64,000 bases of DNA from Micrasema longulum. Its lineage: Eukaryota; Arthropoda; Insecta; Trichoptera; Brachycentridae. Location: contig JAGVSM010002694.1 in NCBI GenBank assembly GCA_022494885.1, forward strand, positions 97,031 to 161,030, in the 5' to 3' direction. Position numbers and translations under genes: made by a program. Of the stretch, positions 1 through 10,842 are shown piece after piece (position 1 is the first letter of the stretch; every line of letters starts with the position of its first letter). The notes below the pieces were generated by a model. The model ran no database searches and was not told where the DNA came from. It saw only the letters and a program-made list of their open reading frames with translations.

Positions 1-1150
1 ACTTCATACTTGAAAAGCTCAGTTTGCCCCTTGAAACTGCATCTACTGTTATTTTCCCACAAACAAATCTCGTGCATCGTTTCAATTCTCAACTGCACCG
101 AACTGTTCTTTTGTGCACCCGTGGGTATTAATATAAGTAATATAACATCTTTGAATTCAATTGACAATAAACATTCTGAAGATATTTGTTAAAATGATGG
201 GTATGAAGTGTAGAAAAATTTATTATACAATATTAATGTAGATGTGGATTATATATTTTAAAAACAATAAAAAAACATGGGAAAATGTTTTTTGTTGTTA
301 AAAATACATTTTTGATAGCCAATTCTCTGAGTAATAATACGTGTTTTGACTGTTTAATACCCAGCGCCCGATATGTTTTTAATGCATTAACAAAAAATAA
401 TTAATTAATGTCTACCGGATTTGGAACTTCGATTTTATTTAGAAATTAAAATATATTTTTTAAATTATTATATAAATTGTCTCCCACTGAAAGAACATTA
501 TATTTAATGTAATAAAAGTTACACATAAATTGTCAAAGAACAAATAAATAAATAGTAAGTAAGCCCTTAAGTTTGTCCTACAATACCCTTTACAAATGTA
601 GAAAACATGTTACTATTTACGTCACCAAAAAATATCGAAAATATCATTCTAAATAAAAAAAAAACCTTTTTTGTGCATGTTTACATGTCACATGTTTTTA
701 AAAAAATAGGTAGATGAAAATAAAGCTCAAAGTATATTCATGAATAAAGAAAGATAAATACAAATCAATTGAATAAAATGCATGTTGTACTAATCAAAAA
801 AAAAATCTAAAATGAAATGTTGAATTCAAACAATAACATAAAAATGATTTTTTTTATGACCGAAAACATAAAAGTATCAAATTAAATTAATGTTAGTAGG
901 CATTTCACATTTCATTGCATTTCTTTCAAATACTTACCATTTAATTTGACAGTAGGATTCTTCGTAAATGGAAAAATAATTTCGATCCTGCAATTATGAT
1001 AAATGTTTTAATTCGTAAAGTATTAACGTTAATCACATGAATTATTTTCCCACACAAATCACAGGCGACAAATTTAATATCACCCTCACAAACATTCCTC
1101 TCTTGACATACATTCGCGAAATATTTTACATTTTACTGTCTAGTCTCTAG
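1..1150. other. no gene recognised, AT-rich
   Basis: AT-rich sequence with many short A and T runs. The open frame at 10-192 (60 codons) has no recognisable motif or splice context and is treated as chance. No repeat family used elsewhere in the window was matched here. Confidence 0.6.
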
Positions 1151-1159
1151 TCGATATAC

Positions 1160-1611
1160 CTTCTTTTTTTTCACTGTCTTAATCCTGGGGATTGGTTTGC
1201 AGCAAAGTCCTGTATCTCGTCCTCCACCGCTCTCTATTCTCTGCAGCCCTCTTCAGCTAAACATATGAGGCACAGTTCAAATTCTAGTACACTTGCTCCA
1301 AACACTCCTGTCTGGGGCACCTTCTATGATTTGTCCCTTCAGCCATTCCCTCTATTATGTCCCGCAGGAGACCCTTATGGCGCATAATGTGGCCGATCCG
1401 ATGGGCTCGCCTCTTTGAGATGGTTTTGATTAGGTGCCTCCCTTTTTTGATTCTACTGATAACCTCGTCTGCAGTCATGCGGTCTCTCCAGGATATTCCT
1501 AATATTCTTCGGTAACACTACATCCCAAAGGCCTCTAATCTTATTTTATCTTTTTCAGTATGGCGCCATATCTTACAACCGTACATCAATATGGTCTATA
1601 CATATGTTTCG
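1160..1611 (-). mobile_element. L-B: non-LTR retrotransposon RT C-terminus fragment
   Basis: Read on the minus strand, the frame gives a decayed YGCKIW, then CYRRILGISWRDRM, EVISRIKKG, GHIMRHKGLL and IIEGMAEG, followed near 1200 by a tail with ENRERWRT. This order is typical of the region after the reverse transcriptase palm in many insect LINEs. An in-frame stop interrupts the part before the RRILGISW block (near 1530). 5'-truncated and dead. Clade not assigned. Confidence 0.7.
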
Positions 1612-1664
1612 GCAAGTTACTTGCCGATTTTAAGGTTTTTGGGTATTTTTTACCCATGAAGTAT

Positions 1665-1820
1665 TTTGTTATAATACTTGTCAGGAAGTGGTAATGAGAG
1701 GATGTAAAAAGAAGTTATAAAAGCACTCTATAATACCCAGACCAATTTAGAAAAAAATATTTGTTGCAACTGGCAGGAATCTAACAGGAGTCTAACTTTG
1801 GCACGGCTGTCAATTTTACT
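1665..1820 (-). mobile_element. SINE-D fragment
   Basis: The stretch around TTGCAACTGGCAGGAATC (1764-1781) matches the copy at 50592-50860, including the preceding AAAAAAATATTT and GGATGTAAAAAG-like blocks. The tRNA-like B box is degraded here. Identification rests on similarity to the second copy. Confidence 0.45.
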
Positions 1821-1899
1821 TGTTTTGCTCAAAAATGTACGCTTGCAACGTTTCAATAAAAAAAGTTATAAAAAATTGACGGATTGAGTTATTTATCTC

Positions 1900-2270
1900 T
1901 CTTAGAGATAACTTAAATAACATGGAGTTGGTACTGCTCCTACTTCGCCTGTTTATCTGATATTAGCTGCTCAATTATGGAATAATCTACCCTCTAATGG
2001 CAGACTTCTTTATTTATATTCAAATCACTTATAAAATGTCACTCCCTGAATACTTAAGTTTTTCTTTTTTCCTCCCTCTTTCCTTCTCTCTTTACCACCT
2101 CTTTACTTCATAGTACATTGTAGATATTTACTCAATTTTAACTTCTTGAAAACATTTATTTTTCAATATTTTGTTCCATAATTAAATTATTAATAAACAA
2201 ATAATATGTTCATATACCACTGCTTTTCTCAAATTGAACGGTTTGCGTAGGTAGGAAGAAATCGAAGCAA
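1900..2270 (+). mobile_element. L-C: CR1-like LINE 3' end
   Basis: A decayed frame reads AAQLWNNLPSN, the signature of the extreme C-terminus of CR1/L2-type reverse transcriptases (consensus like A.RLWNSLP). The 3' part, CAAATTGAACGGTTTG (2229-2244), recurs in inverse orientation with a similar WNNPPANI block at 26530-26825. Both ends are uncertain. Confidence 0.5.
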
Positions 2271-2275
2271 CACAA

Positions 2276-2710
2276 TAGGAAAATATCACAAACTACAAAT
2301 ACCGATTAAAAATATATGAAATGGATTTAGAAAAAATAATTGTTTATATTTTTTAAATCAATATGGATATTGTAGAGGAATGTTTTCATACATAACTGTA
2401 AAACAGAAATTTCAAAAAAAATATGTCTCTAGAAAAACGTGACATGATTGGCATTAATTATTGTGACGTCAAGATCCGAATATACGTTGTTCTATTAAAA
2501 TTCGGTTACAAAGTTCAAAATTAACATGAATCTTAACGTATTAGTATTGGTATTATTAGGCCAACCCAAATACCATTTTTGCGGTTATTTAAAATTATAA
2601 ATTTTAAAATATTTTTTATGCTACCAATAAGTACTTAATAAAAAAAAATATCCACAGCATTTCATCAACACTTTTTACTTTGATACTTAAAAAAAGTGAT
2701 ATTTCCCTAT
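2276..2710 (+). mobile_element. MITE-C copy 1, near full length
   Basis: Starts TAGGAAAATATCAC and ends GTGATATTTCCCTA, giving imperfect terminal inverted repeats of about 14 bp around a 435-bp element. The interior matches copies at 44065-44360 (+) and 45950-46290 (-). It carries the palindrome TGACGTCA at 2464-2471 inside a short open frame starting MSLEKRD. No transposase is present, so it would depend on another element. Confidence 0.65.
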
Positions 2711-2714
2711 TAAG

Positions 2715-3885
2715 TTTAAATTTTTTACAAGAATTTAAAATGTTTGCTTATACTCCCAGTAGTTTGACAGAGAGTAGATCCTTCTCCGTGTTATATAAGT
2801 TATTCCCGTATTTTGAATAAAAAATTAATTTAACTATCGTAAAACCCGTTCTAAAAAGCAATGTCAGAAAACATGTTACAAAAGAAAACCGTTCTGAAAA
2901 CATGTCATGAAAAGGGCGTTTTCTAAAATAATAATATGAGTTTTTATTGTGGATAACTTATATAGCGCCATTTTCGTAATAAAATACCTCAAGGTATGCA
3001 TTGTTACACCCACGGGATTAAAACAGTACACAATGGAATGTTCTTAGATATTTAATTATTTGTGCGATATTTTACGAAATTCATTAATTTGTAACTCTTT
3101 ATTAAGTCTAATGTTACAACGATCTACAAATCTCAAAATATTTGTTTTGTTATCGTTATATTGGCTTTCTTATATTTGACAGCGATATCGTATTTATAAA
3201 ACATTTACAAAACACCGAAACAACTTAAATATAATGATCAGGTTTTAAAATAGCATTAATACCTTTTGTATTATTTTTGCGAATAATATGCCTTATTAAA
3301 AATTCTTACCATCATTATTAGAACATCATAACGTAAAGAGATACTATGGTTCACGACAAAAGTCGTCTTGTTCTGAGAATTACAAATGGTTTATTGTCCT
3401 TTTAAGACTGAAAAATATAATCAAACAACATAATTGAATCGGTCGTTTAAGAAACCACATTAATCAGTGTAAAATTTTCATAATAAAAAAAAAACTCTAT
3501 TTTATGAATTTTTTTATTCTTTTTTTTAATATTATTTATATAGCGTATTTTGACATCATGAAACATTGGTTTATTAACGGAATGAAGAGCGGAATGAATT
3601 TCAAGTCAATGTCACATCCACCAAATACCTGATTTATGGGGTTTCTCAAATAACCGATTTAATTTTTATCGAGTTCCAGGAAGGACTGTAATTTAAGATT
3701 TCGTGATTCTGGGTTTAGTACCTCAATAGACTAAGAAATGATCGAATAAACTTTATTATTGTAAATTTGTTAGGATAATTTATGTATCGCCATTTTCGTT
3801 AACACACCTCTGGGGTGCTCAACTATAAACACCCCATCACGTCTTGCAGAAACAGAGCACATAGGCCGTTAGGATTCTATTTCCT
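2715..3885. other. no gene; two L-G tail fragments
   Basis: Mostly featureless AT-rich DNA. Short minus-strand pieces at about 2945-3000 and 3768-3815 match the end of L-G, with blocks like ACTTATATAGCGCCATTTT followed by ACCTC. Nothing else recognised. Confidence 0.5.
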
Positions 3886-3889
3886 CGCT

Positions 3890-4075
3890 TATGAGAACTT
3901 CGAGGTTTGATGGCGAAGATTCTTCAATCACTCACGGAAGGCTCCGGGTTCGATTCCCGATAAGGACACTTTTTTTTAAAAATCTGATTTTCCTCATTAT
4001 TCCTGGTTATTCTGTGCTGGTATTCATCACTGTAATTGAGTCTTTTGGCCTATTGTGGTAGAAAAAAAAAATACC
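3890..4075 (+). mobile_element. SINE-C, plus-strand copy
   Basis: The tRNA-like head ends in a perfect pol III B box, GGTTCGATTCC (about 3949-3959), followed by the SINE-C body (GATAAGGACAC) and, near 4050, TTTTGGCCTATTGTGG, the inverse of the ACAACAGGCCAA block of the other copies. A poly(A) run follows. The head's 5' half is decayed. Confidence 0.65.
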
Positions 4076-4189
4076 GGATTTGAAAATGAGGAAAGAAAAT
4101 ACTATTAAATGGAGCAATGTAATTTATCCATAGTGTAATAATAGGAATTTATCCGTCTAAGCGGATGAAAAATACGATTCTGTGTTTAA

Positions 4190-4330
4190 ATCTGATTATG
4201 GTATATCTCTTCGCTCTTCTCAGGACAGAACACTTTCAGGACTGGCACCTAAAGAGTAGACTGATCACCTTACCTTCAAGTAACAAATGATCGAAGTACG
4301 ATGCATTTGGTTTACAAATACATATGTATA
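4190..4330 (+). mobile_element. SINE-B body fragment
   Basis: Contains GGACTGGCACCTAAAG, GACTGATCACCTTACC and ATGATCGAAGTACGATG, the central body of SINE-B. The tRNA-like head and the GATGAT tail are missing. Confidence 0.65.
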
Positions 4331-4867
4331 TATTGTAATCAATAGTGCCAAAGACATATGAGCGTAAAAAATGAAAAACTAAGTAAAACATTTAAAACAT
4401 TGTCATTAAACTAATTGCATCTCACAAACCATCTAATTAATACTTTTGAAACTCCAGATGTTCACGAAGTGTACAAATTAACTCAAAAATGTCACAAAAA
4501 AAACTTATTTCTCATATTTAATCTCCGTTTGAATGAAATCTTTCACTGAACTAAGGCGTTCTACGATCTTCACTTTGACAAGAGTAAAAACGAAGTTAAA
4601 ACATTTTAACGAGTTTTTGAATCGCTTCACTTCACATAAAACATGGTTCACACGATACAAGAAACGTAACAAGATGATATAATGTGTTGACGGTTATCTC
4701 AACAGTTCTGGAGAACCTTTTTGTGAAGGAAATATGGAAGTCTAAGCATATGCATTTTTGATAGTTAACCAAGTGAATTTAAAAATAATGCATTATCTTT
4801 AGGTTTAATTATTTATTTTTTTAATCCCTTTTTTCTTTTTCTCTATTCTTTCATTACTTTTAATTAA
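4331..4867. other. no gene; MITE-A terminal scrap
   Basis: AT-rich. About 4700-4758 resembles a MITE-A end (GAAATATGGAAGTCTAAGC). Nothing else recognised. Confidence 0.4.
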
Positions 4868-4968
4868 ATTGTACTTTTTCTCGTTATTTTTCTATTATAA
4901 TAAGTCTACTTTGCGTCGTTTTGAACATGTAAAGCGAATGGACGGCGAAAGAATGGCTAAAAGGATTT

Positions 4969-5162
4969 TTTTTTTTAGAAAAAAGAAATATTTGCGTTCT
5001 TATAATTTACTCAAATATTTTATTTTGAGGGCCATTTTCAACGAGTTGTAAATCACTCACTATTGGAAAATGGGAATCAAGTAAGGGTAGAGTAGGATTC
5101 GAACCACGGACCTTTGGTCCATGAGTCCGAGACACTAGCCACAGGACCACAACCCGATTCCC
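4969..5162 (-). mobile_element. SINE-A inserted in LINE-A1
   Basis: On the minus strand there is an A box-like TGGCTAGTGTCTC and a perfect B box GGTTCGAATCC; the loop region CGGACTCATGGACC resembles a CAT (Met) anticodon arm. Removing the element restores the LINE reading frame. GATTT flanks it on both sides (4964-4968 and 5163-5167), a minimal target duplication. Two other copies lie at 36148-36345 and 46976-47160. Confidence 0.8.
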
Positions 5163-5289
5163 GATTTACAATGCAAATGATGAATGCAGTAAACAAGGAA
5201 GACCAAGAAAGACATGGCATGAACAAATCCAACAAATACTTGAAAGTGGACATGTAAAAGCCAGAATAATGGTCGCAAATGCATCAGTG

Positions 5290-5645
5290 TGTGGGGTTCA
5301 TAGTCCACGACCGATGGATGACATACACTCGTACAAAATCATTTTACCTGAATTATAGTGCAACGACCGATAAAGCGAGTCATCATTTTATATCAAATAC
5401 AATACATTATCAGTCAGTCAGCACCGGTCAGCCCAGCCAGCCCGAATAGTCAGCTCAACGCAGTCACTCAGTTGCAGCATGTAGTCCGAGTGCAGTTACT
5501 TCAATCTGTCATCGCCATAACACTCGCGTGACTCAGTTCATTATTTATTGGCCATGTAATAAATACGCATTGAACAGCAACCTCGTGTATTCTGACAATC
5601 TCTAACTGGGGTAGGAGCTCCAACCCTCAACAACCTAATCCTACA
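5290..5645 (+). mobile_element. solo LTR, 356 bp
   Basis: Begins TGTGGGGTTC and ends CCTACA, the TG...CA ends of LTR elements, with 4-bp flanking duplications AGTG at 5286-5289 and 5646-5649. Removing it rejoins the LINE-A1 frame. An AATAAA signal lies near 5560 in the 3' third. There is no internal coding region, primer-binding site or second LTR, as expected after LTR-LTR recombination. The superfamily (Gypsy, Copia or Bel/Pao) cannot be told; a 4-5 bp duplication fits several. Confidence 0.75.
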
Positions 5646-5790
5646 AGTGTAAGAATGTAGCGAAAGCCTGGATTGTATGCATAGATAGAGTGATAGGACG
5701 TTCTTTCCTCTGCCTATTCCAATGGGAAAACGGTTTGATAGTTTGTTACATTTTTCTCTACTTAGTTGACAGTAGTTGTCTAAAGAGATA

Positions 5791-5985
5791 CAACAATAAC
5801 AACAATATTTGGCTTATGAAAAATCACCTCAAGGGCGCTTCATAATTCTACACTCAAATTTACATTCTAACTCAGCTAATACTATATTTTATAAAATTGA
5901 GGGTACGATAAACGAAAGAAGTGAAATTCCAAAAACAGTATCAAAACTGACTGGCACTGTCGATAATTCGCACGTGTGAAGGCAA
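5791..5985 (-). mobile_element. L-G 3' end with ACA/AAT-type tail
   Basis: CACCTCAAGGGCGCTT (5826-5841), GAGGGTACGATA and ACTGACTGGCACTGTCGATAATTCG are the inverse of the C-terminal coding and 3' end of L-G at 25462-25885. The tail is AACAATAACAACAAT. Only the last ~50 codons and the 3' UTR remain. Confidence 0.7.
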
Positions 5986-5989
5986 TAAT

Positions 5990-6255
5990 AATTATTAAAT
6001 AGTTAAAAATCTTTAATAATCTTCCAGAAATCTTGAAATCAATATTAAAACATTTAAATCTAAAAAATATTTTTTAAAACTCATGAGACCCACCCTATCC
6101 GGAACTCCATTTACTAAAAAATTGTGTAACTTTAAGAATAAAATATCAAATGTTTAGGAACGTGTTTTAGATTATAAATACGATACGCAAATAAAAAATA
6201 ATACATACATAAATATAAACGCATATATGTGCATCATGTATTATTGACTTTATAA
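5990..6255. other. no gene; possible LINE tail
   Basis: A weak plus-strand frame, FNNLPEILKSI, near 6010-6045 could be a decayed LINE C-terminus. Otherwise AT-rich. Confidence 0.25.
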
Positions 6256-6259
6256 AACT

Positions 6260-6415
6260 TTTTTTTCCACCAAAACAGGCCTTAACGCCCAATTACAGTG
6301 GTAAATTACAGCACAGTACACTTAGGCAATTTTTGTGTTCTCACCGGGAATCGAACCCAGAATATTTCTTGTGTGAGTCAAGTATGTTAATCACTACACC
6401 ACAGAGGCCACCTGT
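6260..6415 (-). mobile_element. SINE-C copy
   Basis: Minus-strand tRNA-like head with B box GGGTTCGATTCCCGG (near 6340-6357), body ending near CCAAAACAGGCC, and a poly(A) tail seen as a T run at 6261-6268. An open frame reading CSHRESNPE across it is only a translation of the SINE head. Confidence 0.8.
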
Positions 6416-6419
6416 AAAT

Positions 6420-6940
6420 ATATATGTGAATATATACGTGTGTATATATGTTTATATATCATTTATATTTCATATTCCGGAAAAATCTAAAACCGATTCT
6501 TTTAAATTAAATATTCTGTATACATGTACATATAAAAATATGAATAAATGTAAAACGAACTCCCTCTCCAAACACGAGTTTTCACTCTATTGAAGAGGTA
6601 GAAACGTTTTTATTAAATATGTGTGCACAAACCATTTGTAATTTTATACTTATTTTGTCAACTATTTTTTTTCAATAAATAAAAAAAAAATAGTTTTTAC
6701 ATTTACGTTTAATGTTTGTATTATAATTCATGTTTTGTTATTTTTATTATTATTATTTTTTAATTTGTTATGTATTTCTTTTCTATCGGTTTTCATTGCT
6801 AAGGTATCATTCAATAAAATAAAAAACACGTGTAACAAAAAAGGTCCTGCCTATACACAAGAAAATTCTTTTGTCGAGACTTGAAACGTTAAACCTCAGT
6901 TCATTATAAGGCAGTGAAATAAATAAATAAATAAATTGGT
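6420..6940. other. no gene recognised
   Basis: TATATG-rich microsatellite-like DNA at 6420-6460 and AT-rich sequence after it. A short block, AACGAACTCCCTCTCC (6554-6569), resembles one near 58745. No coding signal. Confidence 0.5.
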
Positions 6941-6944
6941 TCCA

Positions 6945-7135
6945 GGGCCAGTAGTATCACAGGAAGTTAACTGAGTTATCTTCAATTGTCTATAAATTAA
7001 AAACGAGTTTGCTAACGAAAATGTAAATATTTGGACAAAATTTTATGTATCTTCGTCGTTAACGCGTAATTAAATACGTTTTTATTAAAACGTCATTAAA
7101 ATATACACATTTTCATACTGTAAATTCAACCTGAA
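6945..7135 (+). mobile_element. MITE-B partial copy
   Basis: GAAGTTAACTGAGTTATCTTC (at 6963) and TATGTATCTTCGTCGTTAACG match the MITE-B copy at 38023-38272. The left tip is altered to CCAGGGCCAG, and the right terminal repeat is lost. Confidence 0.6.
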
Positions 7136-8785
7136 TTAATTTCTGTGGATATAAAAAGTATTTTTTATTCTTATTTATTTGAACATGTCTGTATGCTATA
7201 CTTTTTTTGTCTTTTATATTTTACAAAATATTTTACTATTATTTTTAATAAACAACGGGTCTTAAACTGATAATGAATTGAAAAAGTTATTATCTCATTT
7301 ATTATTTATTTATTTATTAACTTTTCGGTGTAATGCCGACTACTTAAATACGCAAAAAAAAACAAGTTGTTGTTAAGAGACACCAGTAATCAAAAAATTT
7401 AATCGTAGCCTTTTTATTTTAGTAAGCACGGGAGTAAATCAATCTTAAATTTCGTGTGTATTGGTACCCGGGCTGAAAGGATTAACTTCCTATTGTCATC
7501 GGGACCTAGGCAAGAGGTTCTGGTTACGGCAAAAGCACAATCTCCGGACTAGTGAAAAGTTTTTGTCTGACTGAATGATGACTAATTAACCTAAAATTAC
7601 ATTTTCTTTAACGTGTATTTTCCTAAAACACTGAGGTCCGATAAATACCTTGGAACCATTTCAAGAAGAGATTTGCATAAACACTGTAACTTCATATCAC
7701 TTTATTTATATTTCTTGTTAATCTTTTCTTTTTTGAAATAAGTACTTATGTGACTATACGTGTTAACACAATCAATTAAAACACTAGTGTATAAAACTGA
7801 ATCCTTACACAAACAATACGAATTCTCACCATAAAACCTAGCATAATAACGTCACCATATGCAAATAGGGGTAGAAAGGTTAAAAACCTCTTTTGAAAAA
7901 GTGCATTCAACCCTTACCATGCCCTTTTTTTATAAATTTACTTATATTGTCTTCAGAGCGGCATTCACTTTTTATACTTCAAATCACCCGTATGGGTAAA
8001 AAAATATAAAATGAAACAATAGCCTTTAACACAGCTTAATTTCATCTCATTATGTTATTGACACACACCGTGGTGGGGTACAAAGAATAATACTATGGTA
8101 CATAATATTTACAATGGAAAATATAAATAAATAAAATTAATCTCAATATTATTGATTATAAAAAATGCATATCAATGTATAAACCTCTCTTTATGACCGC
8201 GTACTTCGAAACTCGTTCTGACGTAATTAAAGACATAATTTTAAAATTTGTATTTATCTGAGAATCCATTTTTCCTTATAAAAAATAAGAATGTTTTAAG
8301 AATAAGAAATAACGTGCCCTCAATAGCAGATACCGAGAATATTTTATAATTTGTGCTTTCACAAAACATATTATTTAAGCGTCAATTTGTATTTTGATGG
8401 ATTTTAAAATGATGTTTGTAAACAACGAAATCATTGGACGTGAAAATCCACACTGTTTTTGCACGAATTGTTTGCTTTACGAAGCATAATTTATGATTTT
8501 CTCGTTTTATACTTTTTGTATTTTGGTATCTATACGTAATTATTTAAAACCAAAGATTATATCAATCTCGAACCACAAAGCTGTATAGCCTGCATACTTA
8601 ATCCGCATACTTTATTGCCTATCTTATGAACATATGTATGTACGTGTATTCTGAAGTTACAATGAAAAGCTCTTCACAGGGTGTGTTTAAACAATGTTTT
8701 TTACAATAAAATGCATTTTTAAAACCTGAACTGCGCCGTTTTACAAATATGGTTCTAAGTATTTTTGTTGTTATGTGACTATACT
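7136..8785. other. no gene; MITE-B tip
   Basis: A MITE-B end lies near 7468-7508 (GATTAACTTCCTATTGTCATCGGG). The rest is AT-rich with TTTA and AAT runs. No exon-like or repeat-family match was seen. Confidence 0.45.
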
Positions 8786-8789
8786 TAAT

Positions 8790-8990
8790 TATCTTTATAT
8801 ATATAATTCTTCTGTACGTGTAAAGTCACTGAACTACTCCTAAACGGCTTAACTGATTTACGTTCAGTTTTAAGCAAAATGTAGATCTTTGCGCTGCGTG
8901 TGTTCGTAGATATTAAAATTTTCAATTGAATCTGTAAAAATAAACTTAGAAGCATAAATTTATTTTTCATCGACCTACCAAGGTTGCATT
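8790..8990. repeat. dispersed insect repeat fragment
   Basis: TATATATAATTCTTCTGTACG then CACTGAACTACTCCTAAACGGC is a phrase I recall from common insect interspersed repeats, possibly Helitron or RTE-derived. The 61-codon frame here is antisense to it. Family placement is from memory and uncertain. Confidence 0.45.
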
Positions 8991-9026
8991 CGACGAGAAT
9001 GCATATACAAAAAAAATAGAAAGATA

Positions 9027-9260
9027 ATAATAATAATAATATTTGGCTAATTTATATAGCGACATTTTTGTAAAAAATCACCTCAAGGGCGCTTTACAAT
9101 TGTGTATCTAAACTTACATTCTAACTTACTTAAGTGATATATTATATTTCTAGATAGATTTAAAATTGAGGGTATGATAGTCTAAAGAAGTGGGATTTTA
9201 GTTGGAATCTGAACTGACTGGGACTGTCGATGATTTGTAAGCTTGAAGGCAATTGGTTCC
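9027..9260 (-). mobile_element. L-G 3' end with AAT tail
   Basis: A clear AAT microsatellite tail at 9027-9043, then TATATAGCGACATTTTTG, ATCACCTCAAGGGCGCTTTACA and the inverse of the SQF..QL / FRLSYP coding end (GGGACTGTCGATGATTTG). Same family as 25462-25885. It ends at GGTTCCAGATCAG, corresponding to the WNQLP codons. Confidence 0.75.
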
Positions 9261-9670
9261 AGATCAGATTTTTTCCTTACATTCATTGTAATTTCTTCCC
9301 AATCATTTATTTTTACTTAAATAATATTAACTGACATAATAAAGTGCACCCCTGTTGGCGAGAAGAGCCGAGTTTGACATTTGCAAAAAGAATTCTATAT
9401 TTGAAAATTAATTATTTTATGTTTTGGAATTCAACCATAAACAAGTAGCTAGGTACCTACTTAAATTCAATATTTAAATATAAATAGTTTTCAGTTTTGG
9501 AGTTCAATCATAAACAAGTACCTACATATCAATGAATAGTCTTTTTACAAGCTAATAGCAGGTCTGCTAGTATGCGATATATTACATATTACAAAATAAA
9601 AAATATTAACTTTTTACAAAATAATGTTGATATGCTACTTGGAAAATAAATTTGCAAATTCATTTTGTTT
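9261..9670. other. no gene recognised
   Basis: AT-rich. A short phrase, CAACCATAAACAAGTA/CAATCATAAACAAGTA, occurs twice (near 9430 and 9507) as a small direct repeat. No coding signal. Confidence 0.4.
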
Positions 9671-9674
9671 AAAA

Positions 9675-9735
9675 TATCATCATAACCCCCTTTTCCGCAC
9701 CCATTGGTGTGTATGGCACTGATTAGCAGTCAGAT
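9675..9735 (-). mobile_element. SINE-B 3' end scrap
   Basis: TATCATCATAACCCCC, TTCCGCACCCATTGGTG and GGCACTG are the inverse of the SINE-B tail (CACCATTAGGTGCGGAAAGGG then GATGATGA). Confidence 0.6.
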
Positions 9736-10040
9736 TGCAGAGTATTGACGTCATTTTTGTGACACGGACATTAAGGTGAAATTAAGATGGAAATGAAATT
9801 TCATTCTGATACTTTTTCGAGAATAAAAAATCTAAATCGATGCAGTTTTGAGGTGCGGAAAACGGGACAAACCTTGATTCTGTAAATTTTAGCTAGGCAT
9901 AAGCAGTCCGACGTACAGTTGTCTTTACGCACAATATCGGAGAGGCATCTGCGAGAGAGTGATATAAAAACAATGTTCAAACACCTATTCATCGAATTTC
10001 TCTGACATCGCATATCCTATTAAATGTAAATATAAATATA
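9736..10040. other. unidentified, slightly GC-richer
   Basis: Contains TGACGTCA at 9746-9753 and a 70-codon minus-strand frame (9801-10013) with no motif I recognise. Its composition is a little richer in GC than its flanks. It may be an unrecognised repeat. Confidence 0.3.
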
Positions 10041-10044
10041 TATA

Positions 10045-10125
10045 TAAACATAGGGCACTGCATCGGTAAACCAAACGCAGCGTATTTCGATCATCTGTTA
10101 CTTGAAGGTAAGGTATATTATTTTT
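10045..10125 (-). mobile_element. SINE-B fragment
   Basis: GGGCACTGCATCGGTA, AACGCAGCGTATTTCGATCA and TACTTGAAGGTAAGG match the 3' body of SINE-B in inverse orientation. Head and tail are absent. Confidence 0.65.
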
Positions 10126-10377
10126 ATCTAAATTTATATTTGTTTGTACTCCCGGGAGTTACAACAAACTCATTTTGGGACAGAAGAAATATTTCCATAA
10201 AGGTATGGTAATAATATAGTAATATAGTAACAAGTAATAATATGTACATAAAACTGAAATAAGATAGCAAGTTAAGTTTAGAATACAAAGAAATTAAAAC
10301 AAATCATAATAAAAATTAATACTAAACATTTACATACAGTAAGAAAGAAATATCCGGGAGAAAAGAAGAACTTAAAA

Positions 10378-10590
10378 CTAAATGTAACCTTTCACGTGCC
10401 TCCTCAAGTAGTAATGAATATAGTCATTTTTTGACGTTCTATAGGACTCCGGTAGCCTGTTGTACTCACTACAAGCAAGGTACAGCAGAGACCTTAGACC
10501 ATACCTTGTCGTGCGTGATCCAGGTACGTGAATATTTTGACACTGTCGCGAATTATACTGGTGGACGTCACGATTGAAGTTATAGCCAAT
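10378..10590 (-). mobile_element. L-D: LINE RT C-terminal fragment
   Basis: The frame reads NSRQCQNIHVPGSRTTRYG, then RSLLYLACSEYNRLPESYR, a pattern common at the C-terminus of insect LINE reverse transcriptases (N.R...I..P..RT..G..S..Y.A...YN.LPE). The open frame runs on to 10707, but its N-terminal part is MITE-A sequence, so the 109-codon frame is a junction product. Confidence 0.55.
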
Positions 10591-10765
10591 TTGGCCTATG
10601 TTTAAACATCCCCATTTCCTCAACTCTTTCATCTGTTGACTTTTGTAAAGTATAAGAGATGAGCCCTTTATCATGTGGGTAAGATTCATCCGGCTGAACC
10701 AGTTCACCTACTAGGCAACGCCTGGAAACAATTTTGGACATACTCAAAACATTGTTTTTTTTTCG
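10590..10765 (+). mobile_element. MITE-A body fragment
   Basis: GCCTATGTTTAAACATC, CTCAACTCTTTCATCTGTTG and TTCACCTACTAGGCAACGCC match the interior of MITE-A (compare 40570-40730). Both terminal repeats are missing. The left end joins L-D without a visible duplication. Confidence 0.65.
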
Positions 10766-10842
10766 TAGAAAATAATTATGTCATGCATTTGAAGCCGTGT
10801 TGGGTTAGATTTAAAGTTTTATAATGCTGCGTCAAGGCGCAT

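Larger units (their letters stand above)
4868..5760 (+). mobile_element. LINE-A1 copy split by a SINE and a solo LTR
   Basis: Three collinear pieces give one RT C-terminus: 4868-4968 (RRFEHVKRMDGERMAKRI), 5163-5289 (QGRPRKTWHEQIQQILESGH) and 5646-5757 (NVAKAWIVCIDRV, then FQWENG). The two interruptions are a minus-strand SINE-A and an LTR. The TTTG-type 3' end is GGTTTGATAGTTTG. TTGTACTTTTTCTC (left) and TTGTTACATTTTTCTC (right) may be a decayed target duplication of the LINE itself. LINE-A1 encodes the end of a reverse transcriptase seen in many arthropod LINEs; no catalytic part remains. Confidence 0.75.

Noticed and set aside
10378..10707. single 109-codon gene
   Set aside because: The frame is a fusion of an L-D LINE end and antisense MITE-A sequence.
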